A stretch of 64,000 nt of DNA, taken from Coemansia sp. RSA 487. Lineage: Eukaryota > Kickxellomycota > Kickxellomycetes > Kickxellales > Kickxellaceae. Position numbers and translations under genes: made by a program. Shown here piece by piece: positions 9,018-20,825 of this stretch (positions are counted from its first letter, which is position 1; each line of letters starts with the position of its first letter). The stretch covers positions 1-64,000 of the forward strand of contig JANBRJ010000042.1 in the NCBI GenBank assembly GCA_027577595.1, written 5' to 3'. Under the pieces are notes generated by a model. That model searched no databases, was not told the origin of the DNA, and worked only from the letters and a program-made list of their open reading frames with translations.

Positions 9018-12000
9018 ATGAACGAGATGGAATCAAAGGGAAATGCAACAGAAGGTGGAGCACACCTCAACACAGCGGCAAGCGGTGGCGGACAGCCCTC
9101 CTTCCACGACTATCTCAAAGCAAACAGCAATTACCAGCATCAGCAGCAAGCAGATTTGGCGTCGTTTCTTATGCACGGAAATGCGACGGCCACAAGGTCG
9201 ACGCCAGGGTCGCCAGCTACATTTGCAGGTGGTCTGGGCTTTAATTCTGTCTGCGCTTCCCCAGTACTTGGTCCCTCGCTGCCGCAGTCTCCGCAGGCAG
9301 TGGCCGCCTTTCTTGGTGCAAGCGCCAGTACACAGCAGCAGCAGCAGCAACAACAGTATGCATGCGACTCAACGGTCAACAGCACGGTGCAATCGGCTAC
9401 CGGCTCACCAACCACCAGCGCTTACAACAATCGCCGCGGGCTTTTGAACAGTATGGCCAGTCTCAATATGGCCCCGCTGCCACCCCCCGCCATCGGTACG
9501 TCAATGTCCGCAGATAATGTTGCACAAGCCTTCAATGCATCACCAGGAATTGCAGACACTGTAAGTACAAACTTGACTCTTTCTACTACTATCTTTTGCA
9601 CTTGCTTGTGTCCCGTTGCTTGTAATTGTATTGCATGGACGAAGGATTTACTTGCACCGTGTGTTCCGCATGTTTTTTTGTAATCTCACCTGCATTACTT
9701 GCTTCGCACTCATGTGCCCCTTTCCGACATCCACTTGGCTTACTCTTGTGTGGGTCTGCTGGGCCCGTCTTTGTGACTCGCGCGGCTCCCTTCTAGCCAG
9801 AATACAAAGAACGAAAGCAGAAAAGGGATAATTACAAGCCTATTTTCGTTTCTCCTTTTCTTGGCTGGAGAGGGGGAGACCCTTACGTTAACAACCGCCA
9901 CGTGCCTTTTTTCCGCTGTCACTGGACCTCTGGCCTAGCTGTCGCTGGTGCCACTCTTTTTCTCGCTATAGTGTAATCGGAAATGTGTGCTGCTGTCTGG
10001 GAAGACTTTCTGCACGCGTAGCTTCCACTTCTTGCTTCTGTGTATTCGCCATGCTTTAGAACAGAGAGCACGTTTCCTTGGATCCTTGCTCTGTTTGGCT
10101 GGTCCGGCTGTGGAATAATGCCTGGCTTTCTCCCTTTTTCCCTTTTCCTCTTTCTCTTTCTCCTTCTCTTTCTCCTTCATTCATCAGCCACGCAGTCATC
10201 CATTCCGTCACCCCTCTCGAGCATCATTTGCACGCTGTGCAGTCCTCATCTTTTGAAACCTCCTTTTTCTTTGTGGATAACGCGTGTCTTTTCAATTCGC
10301 AAGAACAAAGGGAAGGGAACATCTGCTCTATAAAGTCTCTTTAATCTCCTCGCCCAGTACTGTTTGCGCTCCTTGCGAATCTTGGAAAAGAGCTCTAAAT
10401 TATGCATTTCCGCCTTTTTGTACCGTCTGACCACCGGGAAAAAGGGCCGGTGGTTATTATCTGTTAGCCATTGTAAATGGAATGTGCGTGGCTGTCAGGC
10501 TTTTCCTAATGTGCAAGCTGGCTGCCGCACTTACTACGGACGATGTTCACGCTATCGCTCACATGAACAGATTACAGCAAATGTGTGCCTTTCTTTTCAT
10601 TCAACCCACATGCCACTTGTGCTGTTTCAAGAGGAGAGTGAAGGAAAGGAGGATGGGTGAGCCTTGTTTGCAAAGATGTAATTATCCTCTTTTACCCGTG
10701 TGTAATATAAACCCTCTTTTATCTATGGCCCAACTTCCCCATCGCTTTCTTCTTTTCTTCAGTCTTCTTCTTCTCTCCCCAAAGACCAGTCTTGTGTTCA
10801 CCTCAGCACTATCATTATTACCCAACAGCATCTAAACTAATAGTATTTTATACGCATAACTCTTTTTAAAACAATAGGCCAACAGTATGTTTAGTATCAG
10901 CTCTTCGTTTGCTGCGCCTGTTATTACGGGCACCCACCCATCCATACCCAGTCTGTCGGTCACCGGCGTACCCAATCCCGCTCCCTCTATCGTCCCCGCA
11001 ACAACAACATCATCGACAACAGCCACATCCTCAATGTCCCGCGCAGGCGCAGGCAGCAACCCGTCTCTTCTTGCAGCCCACCAGGCAGCAATTATGTCCC
11101 GGCAGCCGCAGCTGACTCCCAACGTCAGCCCTGACTTCCTGAAGCGTGTCGAGGAGACCAAGGCCAAGGGCCTGCGCATCGAGCTTGATGGCATTCCCAG
11201 CGAGAATGCAAAGTCGCGCGTCGAAACCCAGATCAAGATCACCTTGCGTTTGACCACAGCTGATGGCGAGCGCGCAACATGCTGGTCGCATCTGGCGCTT
11301 CCCGAGCTGCTTGTATCGCGCGAAAAGTTCCGCCACAGATTCAACAAACCGAACCAAACGAATGGATCTGGGCAAATGACCCACGGCGACAGCACCATGC
11401 CGCTGTCTCCCCAGCATGTGGTGCACATGGAAGCCAAAATCATATGCTCCAGCGACCCGACTCGCAGCGTCGAGACGTGCTACGGCTGTATCAAGCGCGA
11501 GTACAAGCGGTCGCTGCGACGCAAAGATGCACGTCTGCGTAGCACTGCACCAAGCACGTGCACGACCCCCAGACAGAGCCGCCCAGGGTCGCCGACATTT
11601 GACGCATCAATGGCAGGAACGCCAGGCGGTGTCAACCGCTTGATGACCGGCATTATGGACTCTGACTGGGACGAAGAGCGCATCGAGAACGAGAAGAAGC
11701 GCATTGTCATCTTCAACTGCAATGACCTTTTGGACTTTAGCAAGGGCGAGGTCGTGCTGCCGACGCGGATCACGTGCTATTGCCGGCACCATGGCGAAAA
11801 GGTCGGGTTCTACATTTGCCTGACTATGCGTGACTACCAGGGCAACGAGCTGGCATCGTACATGTCGCCTCCCATTATGATCACCGACGACCACAAGTCG
11901 ACAAAGTTCAAAACCGACCGGAGCAAGTCGCGCACAAAGCCTGAATACGACCGCCACCATGGAGACGGCAACACTGTGTATGCCAACCATGCGCTGGCAG

Positions 12001-13961
12001 GATTCGCGTCGCCTCTTCACGGCGGCAGCGGCAATCTGCATTTAGTGGATGGCGGCAGCGGCTCTTCTCTGTTCAATGCTCATAATAGGGCGGCGGCAGC
12101 CGGAGGACGGCAGGCCTTTTCTGCCCGCAATTCACCTACGCTTAGACCGTACAGCCACCATGCGCTTCTGGACACGTACTCGCATTTTGCGTCGTTGGCA
12201 GGCACGCCGAGTCTGGAGAGCACGCCGCTCGGGTCGCCGATGCTCTCGGCCGCGCATATCAGTGGCTTTGACTCGCCATTCAACTTGCCACAGGCGGCGG
12301 CCTTGGGCGGTAACTATCACCAGCAGCCCCCCGGGTCAGCGACCGCAGCGTTTTTCAATAACATGTCGGGCTCAGTGTATCCTTCGGTGACAACGGCCGC
12401 GGCTGTGGCGGCTGCCGTAGCCGGGACAACGCCATCCCAACAGTTGAACGCGAACAGCGCCACAAACAGCGTGTATAGCAGTCCTGCGGGAATTCACATG
12501 CAGCAACAATCGGCGCTGCCAATTAGCCCGGTTTACGCAAACATGCAACAGCCACAGCAGTCGTTAGGAGGAGGCGGCGGTGTCACTCTTGGTTTGCAGC
12601 AAACAACAGCTGGGCTTATGGACCCGGGTCTGTTTGGAAGTGATAGTAGTGGAACAAGTGCGGCAGCAGCAGCCGCCGCTGCTGTGGCTGCAGCAGGGCT
12701 TATGCCGCAGATGGGAGGAGCCGAGGATCTGTCCAGGTCTTCCGTCCAGCCCATGCAGATCAACCAGCTGATGCCGTCCCAGGGACCAGTAGCCGGCGGT
12801 ACAACGATTCTTATAAGCGGCCGCGGGTTCCATCCCAACATTGCGGTATTCTTCGGCGAAATACAAGCCTGTCGAGTGCAGGTCCTGTCGTCGTCGAACA
12901 TCACATGTGTGCTTCCTCCATTCAGGACTCCAGCGCCTGTGTCGGTAAAGATCACCGATTTATTAACGATGGTCGTATACGACTCGACTAGCCCTGTCTC
13001 TGGAGCTGGCGTGTTTACGTACATGGAGGACACTGATCAGGCGATACTCGAGCTGGCGTTACAAGTGATGGGGCTGAGACAAGGTGGACAGCAGAGTCAG
13101 CAGCAGCTTGGGGGAGGACCGCTGACGGTGCTTGGGTCGCCATTGATGAGCCCTGTGATGCAGGCGCAAGGCACAGGCAGTCCGTCGTCGCGCAAGTCGA
13201 GTCCCACGCGCCAAAACGCCAGTGCATCGGCCGCTGGAACTGGCACTGATGCACAAGGGCTATCGTCACAGCAAAAGCAGCAGATGAATCGGATACTGCA
13301 AGATCACACAATAGTGACGACGCTGCGGGTGCTCAGGACGGCCAGCGAGGCGCGCGACCTGATGGAGATCGAGAACAGCTTGGTTCGGCTGTTCATGATG
13401 CTTCAGAGCAGAGGCATGATGGACGCAAGCAGACTGTCGATGCGCCACGAAACAACGGGCCGCACACTGCTACACTTTGCGACGCTTCTTGGGATGCGAA
13501 GCCTGGCAGACTTTCTTGTCTCGCGTGGTGTCAACATCGATGACACTGAGAACAGCGGGATGACAGCGCTCCATTTTGCTGGCATGTACGCAAAGAGGGA
13601 AAGTATCTTTGAGTTGCTGCTCAACTCGGGTGCATCGACCGTGATTAGATCCGGGCTGGGCCAAACGGCAGGCGATGTGGCAAAGGCATCGGGATTTACG
13701 CATCTCCAGCGGCTGGCTGAGGAGCGCGATGGGTACATAAATTTCATTAGAGAGGAGAACATGGCGGAGCTTGGAGGCAACAACAATGTCCAGGCAAACG
13801 ATGATAATAGCATGATGCGCCAGTCGTTGGCTGAAATGATGTCCCAGATGTCGGCCGCTGGTGGCTCTACAAATGTCGGTGCACAGCAACAATCGTCTTC
13901 TGGCGATGGGATGTTTGATTCTTCAATGTTCTTTGGGGGAGGAACAGCACAAAACCAGTAG
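9018..13961 (+). CDS. MGA2/SPT23-like transcription regulator (IPT/TIG and ankyrin repeats)
   Basis: Best model joins 9018-9560 to 10878-13961 (1,208 aa) in phase 0, with donor gtaagt and acceptor acaatag. Order: Gln/Ser-rich N-terminus; the SPT23/MGA2 N-domain (GLRIELDGIPSENAKSRVET, then LRLTT...WSHLALPELLVSREKFRHRF, ~275-340); DLLDFSKGEVVLPTRITCYC; low-complexity linkers; an IPT/TIG fold (GPVAGGTTILISGRGF, ~816-900); ankyrin repeats (GRTLLHFATLLG and GMTALHFAGMYA, ~1040-1110). In yeast these proteins are ER-anchored activators of OLE1. Oddities: no hydrophobic C-terminal anchor exists here, and no frame downstream could supply one. Intron 1 is 1,317 nt, far longer than the others, and contains TATA-like sites near 10331 and 10709, so a shorter form starting at Met 10887 is possible. 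The function is inferred from domain order. Confidence 0.82.
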
Positions 13962-15733
13962 CTCAAGAACGGATCATTTTTTTGTTGATTTTCTGGCTTG
14001 ATGGAACAGCAATGACTGTAAAATTGTGGTAAAAAGTTTTTTCATTTGTTGGTTTTTTTTAATGTTTATTTTTGTTCATTTTTTCGGCCAAAATTTTAGT
14101 TGTTGGCTATATTCGAAACATTGTTCATTTGAACAAAACTAGAACAAGCTGGATTGCGGAGTTCAATAAGAAAGGTTGGTTTCCTTTTTCGGATTATTGA
14201 TGTTGACTGAAGACGGGAGAAACGCCTCGCTTATTTTATAGATTGAAGAATGGATATCCAAAATAGAAATACCAATTGGAGGCGGTGTGTGCATTTCCCA
14301 AAGTGGCAAGAAAACAAATGATTGAATAGCTTTTAGTCTTTTAATTTGGGAATATTTTGCTTATTTGGTTTGTCCACCTTTTGCAATCGTTTTTTTGTTG
14401 ATGAATGGTTTTTGAGTATTGTCAATAATTAACAATAGTTGAAATGTCTCTATTTTTAGGAATAGAATGAAGGAAATATGGTTGACGCTTATATCATATG
14501 AGTCTCGAAAACAGGTTGTCAGAATGTTATTGAGGATGATGTTATATTATGTATTGGGGATTTGCACTGATGTGATGTGTGCATCATATTATTTATTGGG
14601 AATGAGATGACGATCAAATATAGAAAATAGGGAATGCTAGTAAGACAGCAAAAAAAAAGAGGGAGAAGGGCAATAGCAAGCGGATTCCAATCTCAGCACA
14701 GACATTTGCGAAAAAGGGGAGGGCTCGTATTTATTGTTTTGAAATAAAGCAGAGAAATTGAGATAAACGTAATAACCGGCAAAAAAAAAGGACACTTTAC
14801 ATTCCCATTGGAATAGCGAGAATGTAACGACGTCTTGTGACAGCTAATCTACAGCGAAGAAAAATCAGACTACAATACATTTTTAGATGGGAGTTGAGGA
14901 TATTGTGTGCATCTTGTCAGAATATGCACTCTACGTTTTGAGTGGTTATCTAACGTGAAAAGAGGTTCTATTGTTCAACTAGATTTTTTACCCAGACATT
15001 CTCTCCAATCCCTCCTCCCCACTTCATTTCATTATTCTCTTGTCTTTCCAAGACAGCTTGGTTGTTCTTTTATTTTGTGACGCTTGGCTCGTTTTTCTTG
15101 CGCAGTGCACTGGATTTTGCCTTGTATTGCCGAAAAATTAAAGCCGCGAAATACAGCGCATAGAAAACATTCTCTCTTTTTCTTGTTATTTTTATCTGCA
15201 CCACATTTTTTACAATCCATTTTTCTCTTCTTGCGTATCTTTATTTCTTTTTGTAAGCGCGATTGTGTAGTTTCTACTTTATGTTTTCATAAAGATCTTT
15301 ATATATTTTGGAAAAAGGAAAGGTGTGTCAAGGAGGCTTTTTTAACACTTTTTGATCATTTCATATTTCTGTTCTGTAACGGTATTTCTTTATTCTCTTT
15401 GCAACGCGATTCTTTTGTTATTCCAACGGATGACACCACAAGGATACCGACAAAGAACTTGCATTGACGTTTTCCATTTCTTTATAAAAACCTCTATAGA
15501 TCTTCCTCCTCCACCTCCACTACCACCTCCTCACCCTCTCTTCATACATTCTTTACAAATATTTTCAAAGTTTCATTTTTTTGTATTGGTACTTTTTTTC
15601 TCTTTCTTATTAATTCTTTACGATTAGAAGTGTGTATCATTTATATTCTGCTCTCCATATTGTTGGATTTACTCCTTCATCCAGCCGATACATTTTCCCA
15701 CTTTTTTTTGTTTGTTTGAGTGTGTCATAATAC
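13962..15733. other. Long AT-rich intergenic region (1.8 kb)
   Basis: No gene recognised on either strand. The stretch 13970-14660 is strongly AT-rich without frames of note. Two small frames (15032-15220 minus, 15084-15467 plus) lack features and are rich in Phe/Leu from poly-T. A pyrimidine-rich leader precedes the DUF4419-like gene at 15734. Confidence 0.6.
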
Positions 15734-17911
15734 ATGGATGTCAAGACCAGGCGTTTTTGGCCACGGCTGTTCACCAGCGGGCGAAAAAAGGCAGCCACGC
15801 TTACAGAAGAGAGCGACAGCAGAACCACAGCAGAGTATGACGCCAACGGCTGGGAGCCGCGCGCATACGCCAATTCGTCGGTATCTGCTGCCACGGCGGT
15901 TGGAATTGCAGAGCACGCAGAGTATGCGGCGGCCAGCGGAATGGCAGTAACGCCCGACGGCACCCTGTCTACGCATGCGCCGTTACTCGTACGGGCGCCG
16001 CCGATGCGCACGGAGCGGGATGTTGAGGACCACATGGTTACTGTGCAGGAGCTGGCGACGGCAAATAACGCAGCAGTGCCCGGCGTGCCCAAGGCTGCGC
16101 GGACCAAAAGACTTAGACGACGGAGAACCAGGCAGGATGCGCAGAGAGATGCAGCAGCAAGCGGAGCAGCCATTGAGCAGTTCCCATCGCCGCTGCAGGA
16201 GGCGGGCGATATAGTGGCGGTCACAGGTTCGGCGCATGCAAGACATATGGCGCGCGCTCCGGACAACGCCGATTGTGTCCAGAAGACACTGCATCTAGAG
16301 AAGAGGGAGACGGAAGGCGCGGCTGGCGCAGACGCTGTGCATGCTGCAAATGCAGAGGATCGCATGCCAATGTATAGTGCCCGTGGCTACGGTACCCGCA
16401 CAGCGGCGGGGCCCCTCGTCGCACCAAACTCTAAACCCGCGCCCAGCAGCAGCGGCAGCAATAGTACCAGAAGCGATGGCGCATGTGCCGATGCTGGGAG
16501 CCGTGCAGAAGACGACGACGGCCCTGCAGCCGGGGGCTTTTGGAATGCATACGACCGCACCATTAGCCAGGGCGGCGACGCATCGGCCCGGCCGCCGCGC
16601 GCAATCGTCGACGCAATGCTGGACGACATCGTGAGCCTGTCGGGCGGCGTCGACGGCTGGCGCGTGGCGGAGGGCCGCGGCATGTTCAACGACGTGCTGA
16701 GCAACGTCGGCGCCATCCACCCAATTGTCCTTGCCTTTGCGCGCGCCCACGTCGAGAATGCATTCGTGTGCCTGGGCGCCGAGCACGTTTGGCTGGCCAT
16801 CCTGCAGGGCGTGGCGGCGATGGTGCGCAAGTGCCGCGCTTACTCGGCGCCGCCCTCGCCTCAAGACGACAGCAGCGATGATGGCGAGATCGCTGGCGCC
16901 GATGGCGTTGACCTCGTGCGCCTGTGGGACACGCTGCGCAAGTCGTCGCCGATTCCGACGTCTGTTCTGGCAGCCACAGGCCATGAGATCCGGCTGTTTC
17001 CGGCCGACGCGTACACCCGCCACCTGGTGTATCCAGGCCACGGTGCTGCTCCCGTGGCGATGGCTGCTGCAGCGTCGGCCACAGGCAACGGCGCAGTCCA
17101 GTACGGGTACATCCGCGTTGGCGGCCGGCGCGTGGCGTGGCAGCCGCGGAAGCGTAGCACCAACCCTGCGTGGGTGCAGGCCCTTAAGCGCAATGCAGGC
17201 GGCGTGCGGGGGCTGTGCCTGACCGGGTCGTTCCAGGGGTGGTCCAGCCTCTGCATGCTTGCACGCCAGCTCAAGGAGACGTACACCGGGCGAGCACGCA
17301 CCTTTGACTGGTGGCTGCACCGCATGCACCTGCTGTGCTGCGATCTGGCCGACTACTTTGCAGCGCAAGACGAGTTTGTCGAGTCCGGGGTTCCGCCGGC
17401 GTGGCAAAAGTGGTTCTCAATGGCGCTCTTTGACGGCCATTCGGGCGCGCCGCGTGGTGAGCGCATGGACGGGTGGCTGTCGGCGCTGTTTGCAGTGGAT
17501 GCGTTTGGCGAGCCTGTCCATTCGAAGGAGCGCTGGTCCATGGATTGGGAGGCTGTGCCGTCAGGCGTCGACCTGCTGCACATGCCAAACAATGCGCTTA
17601 ACGTGTACTCGGGCTTTGTTGGCGTCCAGCAGCTCTGTCGCGACTCTTATCCTGATGTCCATCCTTTGCGCACGCGAAAACAGAGCAGTACGCTGCATGG
17701 CGAGGATCTGGAGGCTGCGTTTGGCCTCGATCCCGATGCCAGCATGCGCGACCGCGCCAGCACGCTTCATAGCAGCCAGCACGATCTACCCGTTTCTGCC
17801 TCGCACGACAAACACAGCTCTGCGAAATCGTCGTCATCGTCGGCGGCGGCGTCTTCTTCTCCTGCAGCTGTGGCTCTGGCTCCGGTCATCGGGTGGGCGC
17901 TGGACAAGTAA
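15734..17911 (+). CDS. DUF4419-like protein
   Basis: A single exon of 725 aa. The first ~275 residues are low-complexity, Ala/Arg/Ser-rich and probably disordered, with a basic patch KRLRRRRTRQDAQR. The remaining core resembles the fungal DUF4419 family: VGAIHPIVLAFARAHVENAF, then the conserved EHVWLAILQGVAAMV, a charged linker, GLCLTGSFQGWSSLCMLA (the family's 'S-W..L' block), CCDLADYFAAQDEF, RMDGWLSALFAVDAFG, and a final VYSGFVGVQQL. The tail from ~650 is Ser/Ala-rich. No signal peptide or transmembrane helix is obvious. The family has no established biochemical role. GC-rich codon use matches neighbouring genes. The start is the only ATG in a pyrimidine-rich leader context. Confidence 0.6.
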   Translation: MDVKTRRFWPRLFTSGRKKAATLTEESDSRTTAEYDANGWEPRAYANSSVSAATAVGIAEHAEYAAASGMAVTPDGTLSTHAPLLVRAPPMRTERDVEDHMVTVQELATANNAAVPGVPKAARTKRLRRRRTRQDAQRDAAASGAAIEQFPSPLQEAGDIVAVTGSAHARHMARAPDNADCVQKTLHLEKRETEGAAGADAVHAANAEDRMPMYSARGYGTRTAAGPLVAPNSKPAPSSSGSNSTRSDGACADAGSRAEDDDGPAAGGFWNAYDRTISQGGDASARPPRAIVDAMLDDIVSLSGGVDGWRVAEGRGMFNDVLSNVGAIHPIVLAFARAHVENAFVCLGAEHVWLAILQGVAAMVRKCRAYSAPPSPQDDSSDDGEIAGADGVDLVRLWDTLRKSSPIPTSVLAATGHEIRLFPADAYTRHLVYPGHGAAPVAMAAAASATGNGAVQYGYIRVGGRRVAWQPRKRSTNPAWVQALKRNAGGVRGLCLTGSFQGWSSLCMLARQLKETYTGRARTFDWWLHRMHLLCCDLADYFAAQDEFVESGVPPAWQKWFSMALFDGHSGAPRGERMDGWLSALFAVDAFGEPVHSKERWSMDWEAVPSGVDLLHMPNNALNVYSGFVGVQQLCRDSYPDVHPLRTRKQSSTLHGEDLEAAFGLDPDASMRDRASTLHSSQHDLPVSASHDKHSSAKSSSSSAAASSSPAAVALAPVIGWALDK

Positions 17912-18385
17912 GGCATCCTTCAAAAGTGTGTCTTAATATCTGTATATAAGCATTGGATCAAAATGGGAAACTGGCTCAAGAGAGGTTTTTCATGCCATTC
18001 CACATTTCCCGTATGCTCCAAGCTGTATTTTAACTTGGGTCATTTTCCCAGCATTATCTCACTTTTGTAGATTATAATTTATTGGCCCACCACTCTCACT
18101 CAAATACAAATACACGTTTATCTTTCAGTTCTAAAAAGCCTCTAAAGCCATTATTATCAAGTGCCGGATTTTGAGTGAATGCTCACAAGAAACCCCAGTA
18201 GGGTACCCCCTGATCCTGGACTAAATGCTGTGATTGTGATTTTGTGCCTTCTCTCCTCCCCCCCAAAAAAAACTATAGATCTCTTCCCATCTTTATCTGT
18301 TGGCAAAATCTTTTTTTCTTTTCTTCTCTAGCTTTTCGACCCTTTACAACAGCTACTGTTTCTATAATCAATATCCTATAAACAA
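17912..18385. other. Intergenic region
   Basis: No gene seen. It is AT-rich with pyrimidine tracts near 18250-18350, most likely the DUF4419-like 3' UTR and the promoter and leader of the purine gene. Confidence 0.6.
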
Positions 18386-20302
18386 ATGTCCAAGCCTATT
18401 GGTAAGTCTCACTACCGTACTATGCCATTTGTCAATTTGTCAGTGCGATAGTTATTAGCAGTAGTAGCAGATGCCCTTTTCGTGTTTTTTTTTCATACTG
18501 CTGATCACACACAATGCCGGAACTCTTTGCTGCTCTCCAAAAAGATAGCACTTCTCTCGGTCTACGACAAGACCGGGCTGGTTGATCTGGCCAAGGGTCT
18601 GCACGATCTGGGCGTCGAACTGGTTGCATCGGGCGGCACCTCCAAGGCGATCCGCAACGCAGGGCTTCCGGTCAAAGACGTGTCGGACATCACCCATGCA
18701 CCCGAGATGCTTGGTGGGCGTGTCAAGACGCTCCACCCAGCGGTGCACGGCGGGATCCTGGCACGCGACATCGAAAGCGACGAAGCAGATCTTGCGGCGC
18801 AGACTATTGAGAAAATCACATACGTGTTCTGCAACCTATACCCGTTCAAGAAGACTGTGGCACGCGACGGCGTGACTATTGCCGAGGCTGTCGAGGAGAT
18901 CGACATTGGCGGTGTGACGCTGCTGCGTGCGGCGGCCAAGAACCATGCCCGCGTCAGCATTGTCTGCGACCCGGCGGACTACGCGCAGCTGCTTTCCGAG
19001 ATAAGCAGCGGAGGCGTGAGCCAGGCGACGCGGCAGGTGTGGGCGCTCAAGGCGTTTGACCACACGGCTGATTACGACACGGCAATCACCGATTACTTCC
19101 GCAAGCAGTATGCGCGCGGCGTGGCGCAAATGCCGCTGCGCTACGGAGCCAACCCACACCAGACGCCGGCGCAAGCGTTTGTTGGCGAGGATGCGGGCGG
19201 CAAGCTGCCGATCACCGTGGTCAACGGGTCGCCTGGATACATCAACCTGCTGGATGCCCTCAATGCATGGCCGCTTGTCAAGGAGCTGCATGCTGCGCTC
19301 GGGTTGCCTGCTGCTGCGTCGTTCAAGCACGTGTCGCCGGCCGGAGCTGCTGTTGGCGTCGAGCTGTCGGACGCCGAGGCCCAGGTGTGCATGGTAAAGA
19401 AGGAGGAGCTGACGCCGCTTGCGGCGGCATATGCGCGCGCGCGCGGCGCAGACCGCATGTCGTCTTTCGGCGACTGGGTTGCGCTATCGGACGTGTGTGA
19501 CGGGGCGACAGCGCGCCTGATCTCGCGCGAGGTGTCGGATGGCGTCATTGCGCCTGGGTATGCGCCCGAGGCGCTGGAGATCCTGCGCAAGAAGAAGGGC
19601 GGCAAGTACCATGTTTTGCAGATCGATCCTTCCTATGAGCCGCCAGCAATCGAGACGCGCCAGGTGTATGGCATCAGCATGCAGCAGCGGCGCAACGACG
19701 TGCAGATCACGCCTGCGCTGTTCGCCAACATCGTGTCGAAGAACAAGGATCTGCCAGGGGCTGCAGTGCGCGACCTGGTCGTTGCGACGATTGCGCTCAA
19801 GTACACGCAGTCCAACTCGGTGTGCTATGCGAAGAACGGAATGGTCATTGGGCTTGGTGCCGGCCAGCAGTCACGCATCCATTGCACGCGGCTTGCGGGC
19901 GACAAGGCCGACAACTGGTGGCTGCGCCATCACCCCAAGGTGCTGGGCATGCAGTTTGCCACCACGGCCAAGCGCGCGGACCGCTCCAACGCAATCGATC
20001 TGTACGTGACGGGTCAGACCGGCGAGGGCGTCGAGCTTGATGCGTGGAAGGCCAACTTTGAGACCGTCCCTGCGCCGCTGACCGCCGAGGAACGTGCCCA
20101 GCACATGGCTAAGCTGGTCGACGTGGCGATTGCATCCGATGCATTCTTCCCATTCTCCGACAACGTGCACAGGGCACGCCGCTCTGGCGTCCAGTACATT
20201 GCCGCGCCGTCAGGCAGCATCCAGGACCAGGTTGTCATTGATACAGCCGATGCCTATGGCATGGTTCTGGCCCACACCAATCTCAGGCTCTTCCACCACT
20301 AA
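18386..20302 (+). CDS. ADE16: Bifunctional AICAR transformylase / IMP cyclohydrolase
   Basis: The gene symbol stands for the yeast ADE16/ADE17 pair, which cannot be told apart here. Two last steps of de novo IMP synthesis. The MGS-like cyclohydrolase domain starts [20 protein letters not shown] and contains [20 protein letters not shown] and [18 protein letters not shown]. The transformylase domain holds the catalytic Lys-His pair in [10 protein letters not shown] and ends [14 protein letters not shown]...YIAAPSGS. The first exon is ATG TCC AAG CCT ATT G (18386-18401), followed by gtaagt. The frame requires removal of a stop at 18449, and acceptors at 18458-18470 all restore frame, giving ~615 aa with 18471. 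All these leave an odd Phe-rich segment before KKIALL, so the exact acceptor is unsure. Without the intron, the main frame has no ATG start near the domain. Yeast homologues are ~591 aa. Confidence 0.9.
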
Positions 20303-20825
20303 GACGGAACCACCACCTCCTCCCACCCCCCGGGCTGGCTGCTGTTGCGGAGCATCTGAGGAAGAGGCATTTCTTCATTTTCTTTTCTTGCTCTTTCATC
20401 TTGTTCCTGTATTCCGGGTACCAAGTCTCATAAAAAAAACAATATTTCTCCTGTGATTTTGCCTTGTGTGAGCAGGTGGCGGCGGATTTCCTCTAGCTTT
20501 TGGCAACGTTAGTTACAGATAGGTAGGTAGGCGCGGAATTATCAAGGATAAATTGGCGTCCTTCAGAAAGGCAAAGCTCTTTTTAACACAAGCGGCAAAA
20601 AAAAAAAAAAAAAACAATCGCAGCACTGATGCTGATGATAATTGCCCGCCCCTCTCTTTTTTGAAAGCCAAATTATCCCTCAGCCATAAAAAAAAGTTTC
20701 TGTTTTCCCCTCCCCCACCCAGCTCTTTAAAGTACCCACACTTTTATCTATTTCTTTTGTTCTTCAATTCCTTTTTTTTACCTTTCGATTTATTTACAGC
20801 TTTTAACAACTTTTTTTTTTACAAG
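20303..20825. other. Intergenic region with homopolymer tracts
   Basis: No gene. It contains an A-tract of about 18 nt at 20597 and several T-tracts just before the dihydrolipoyl dehydrogenase ATG; these are the 3' UTR of the purine gene and the leader of the next. Confidence 0.6.

Noticed and set aside
15084-15467. 127-codon plus-strand frame rich in Phe
   Set aside because: Composition is what T-rich non-coding DNA gives; no domain.
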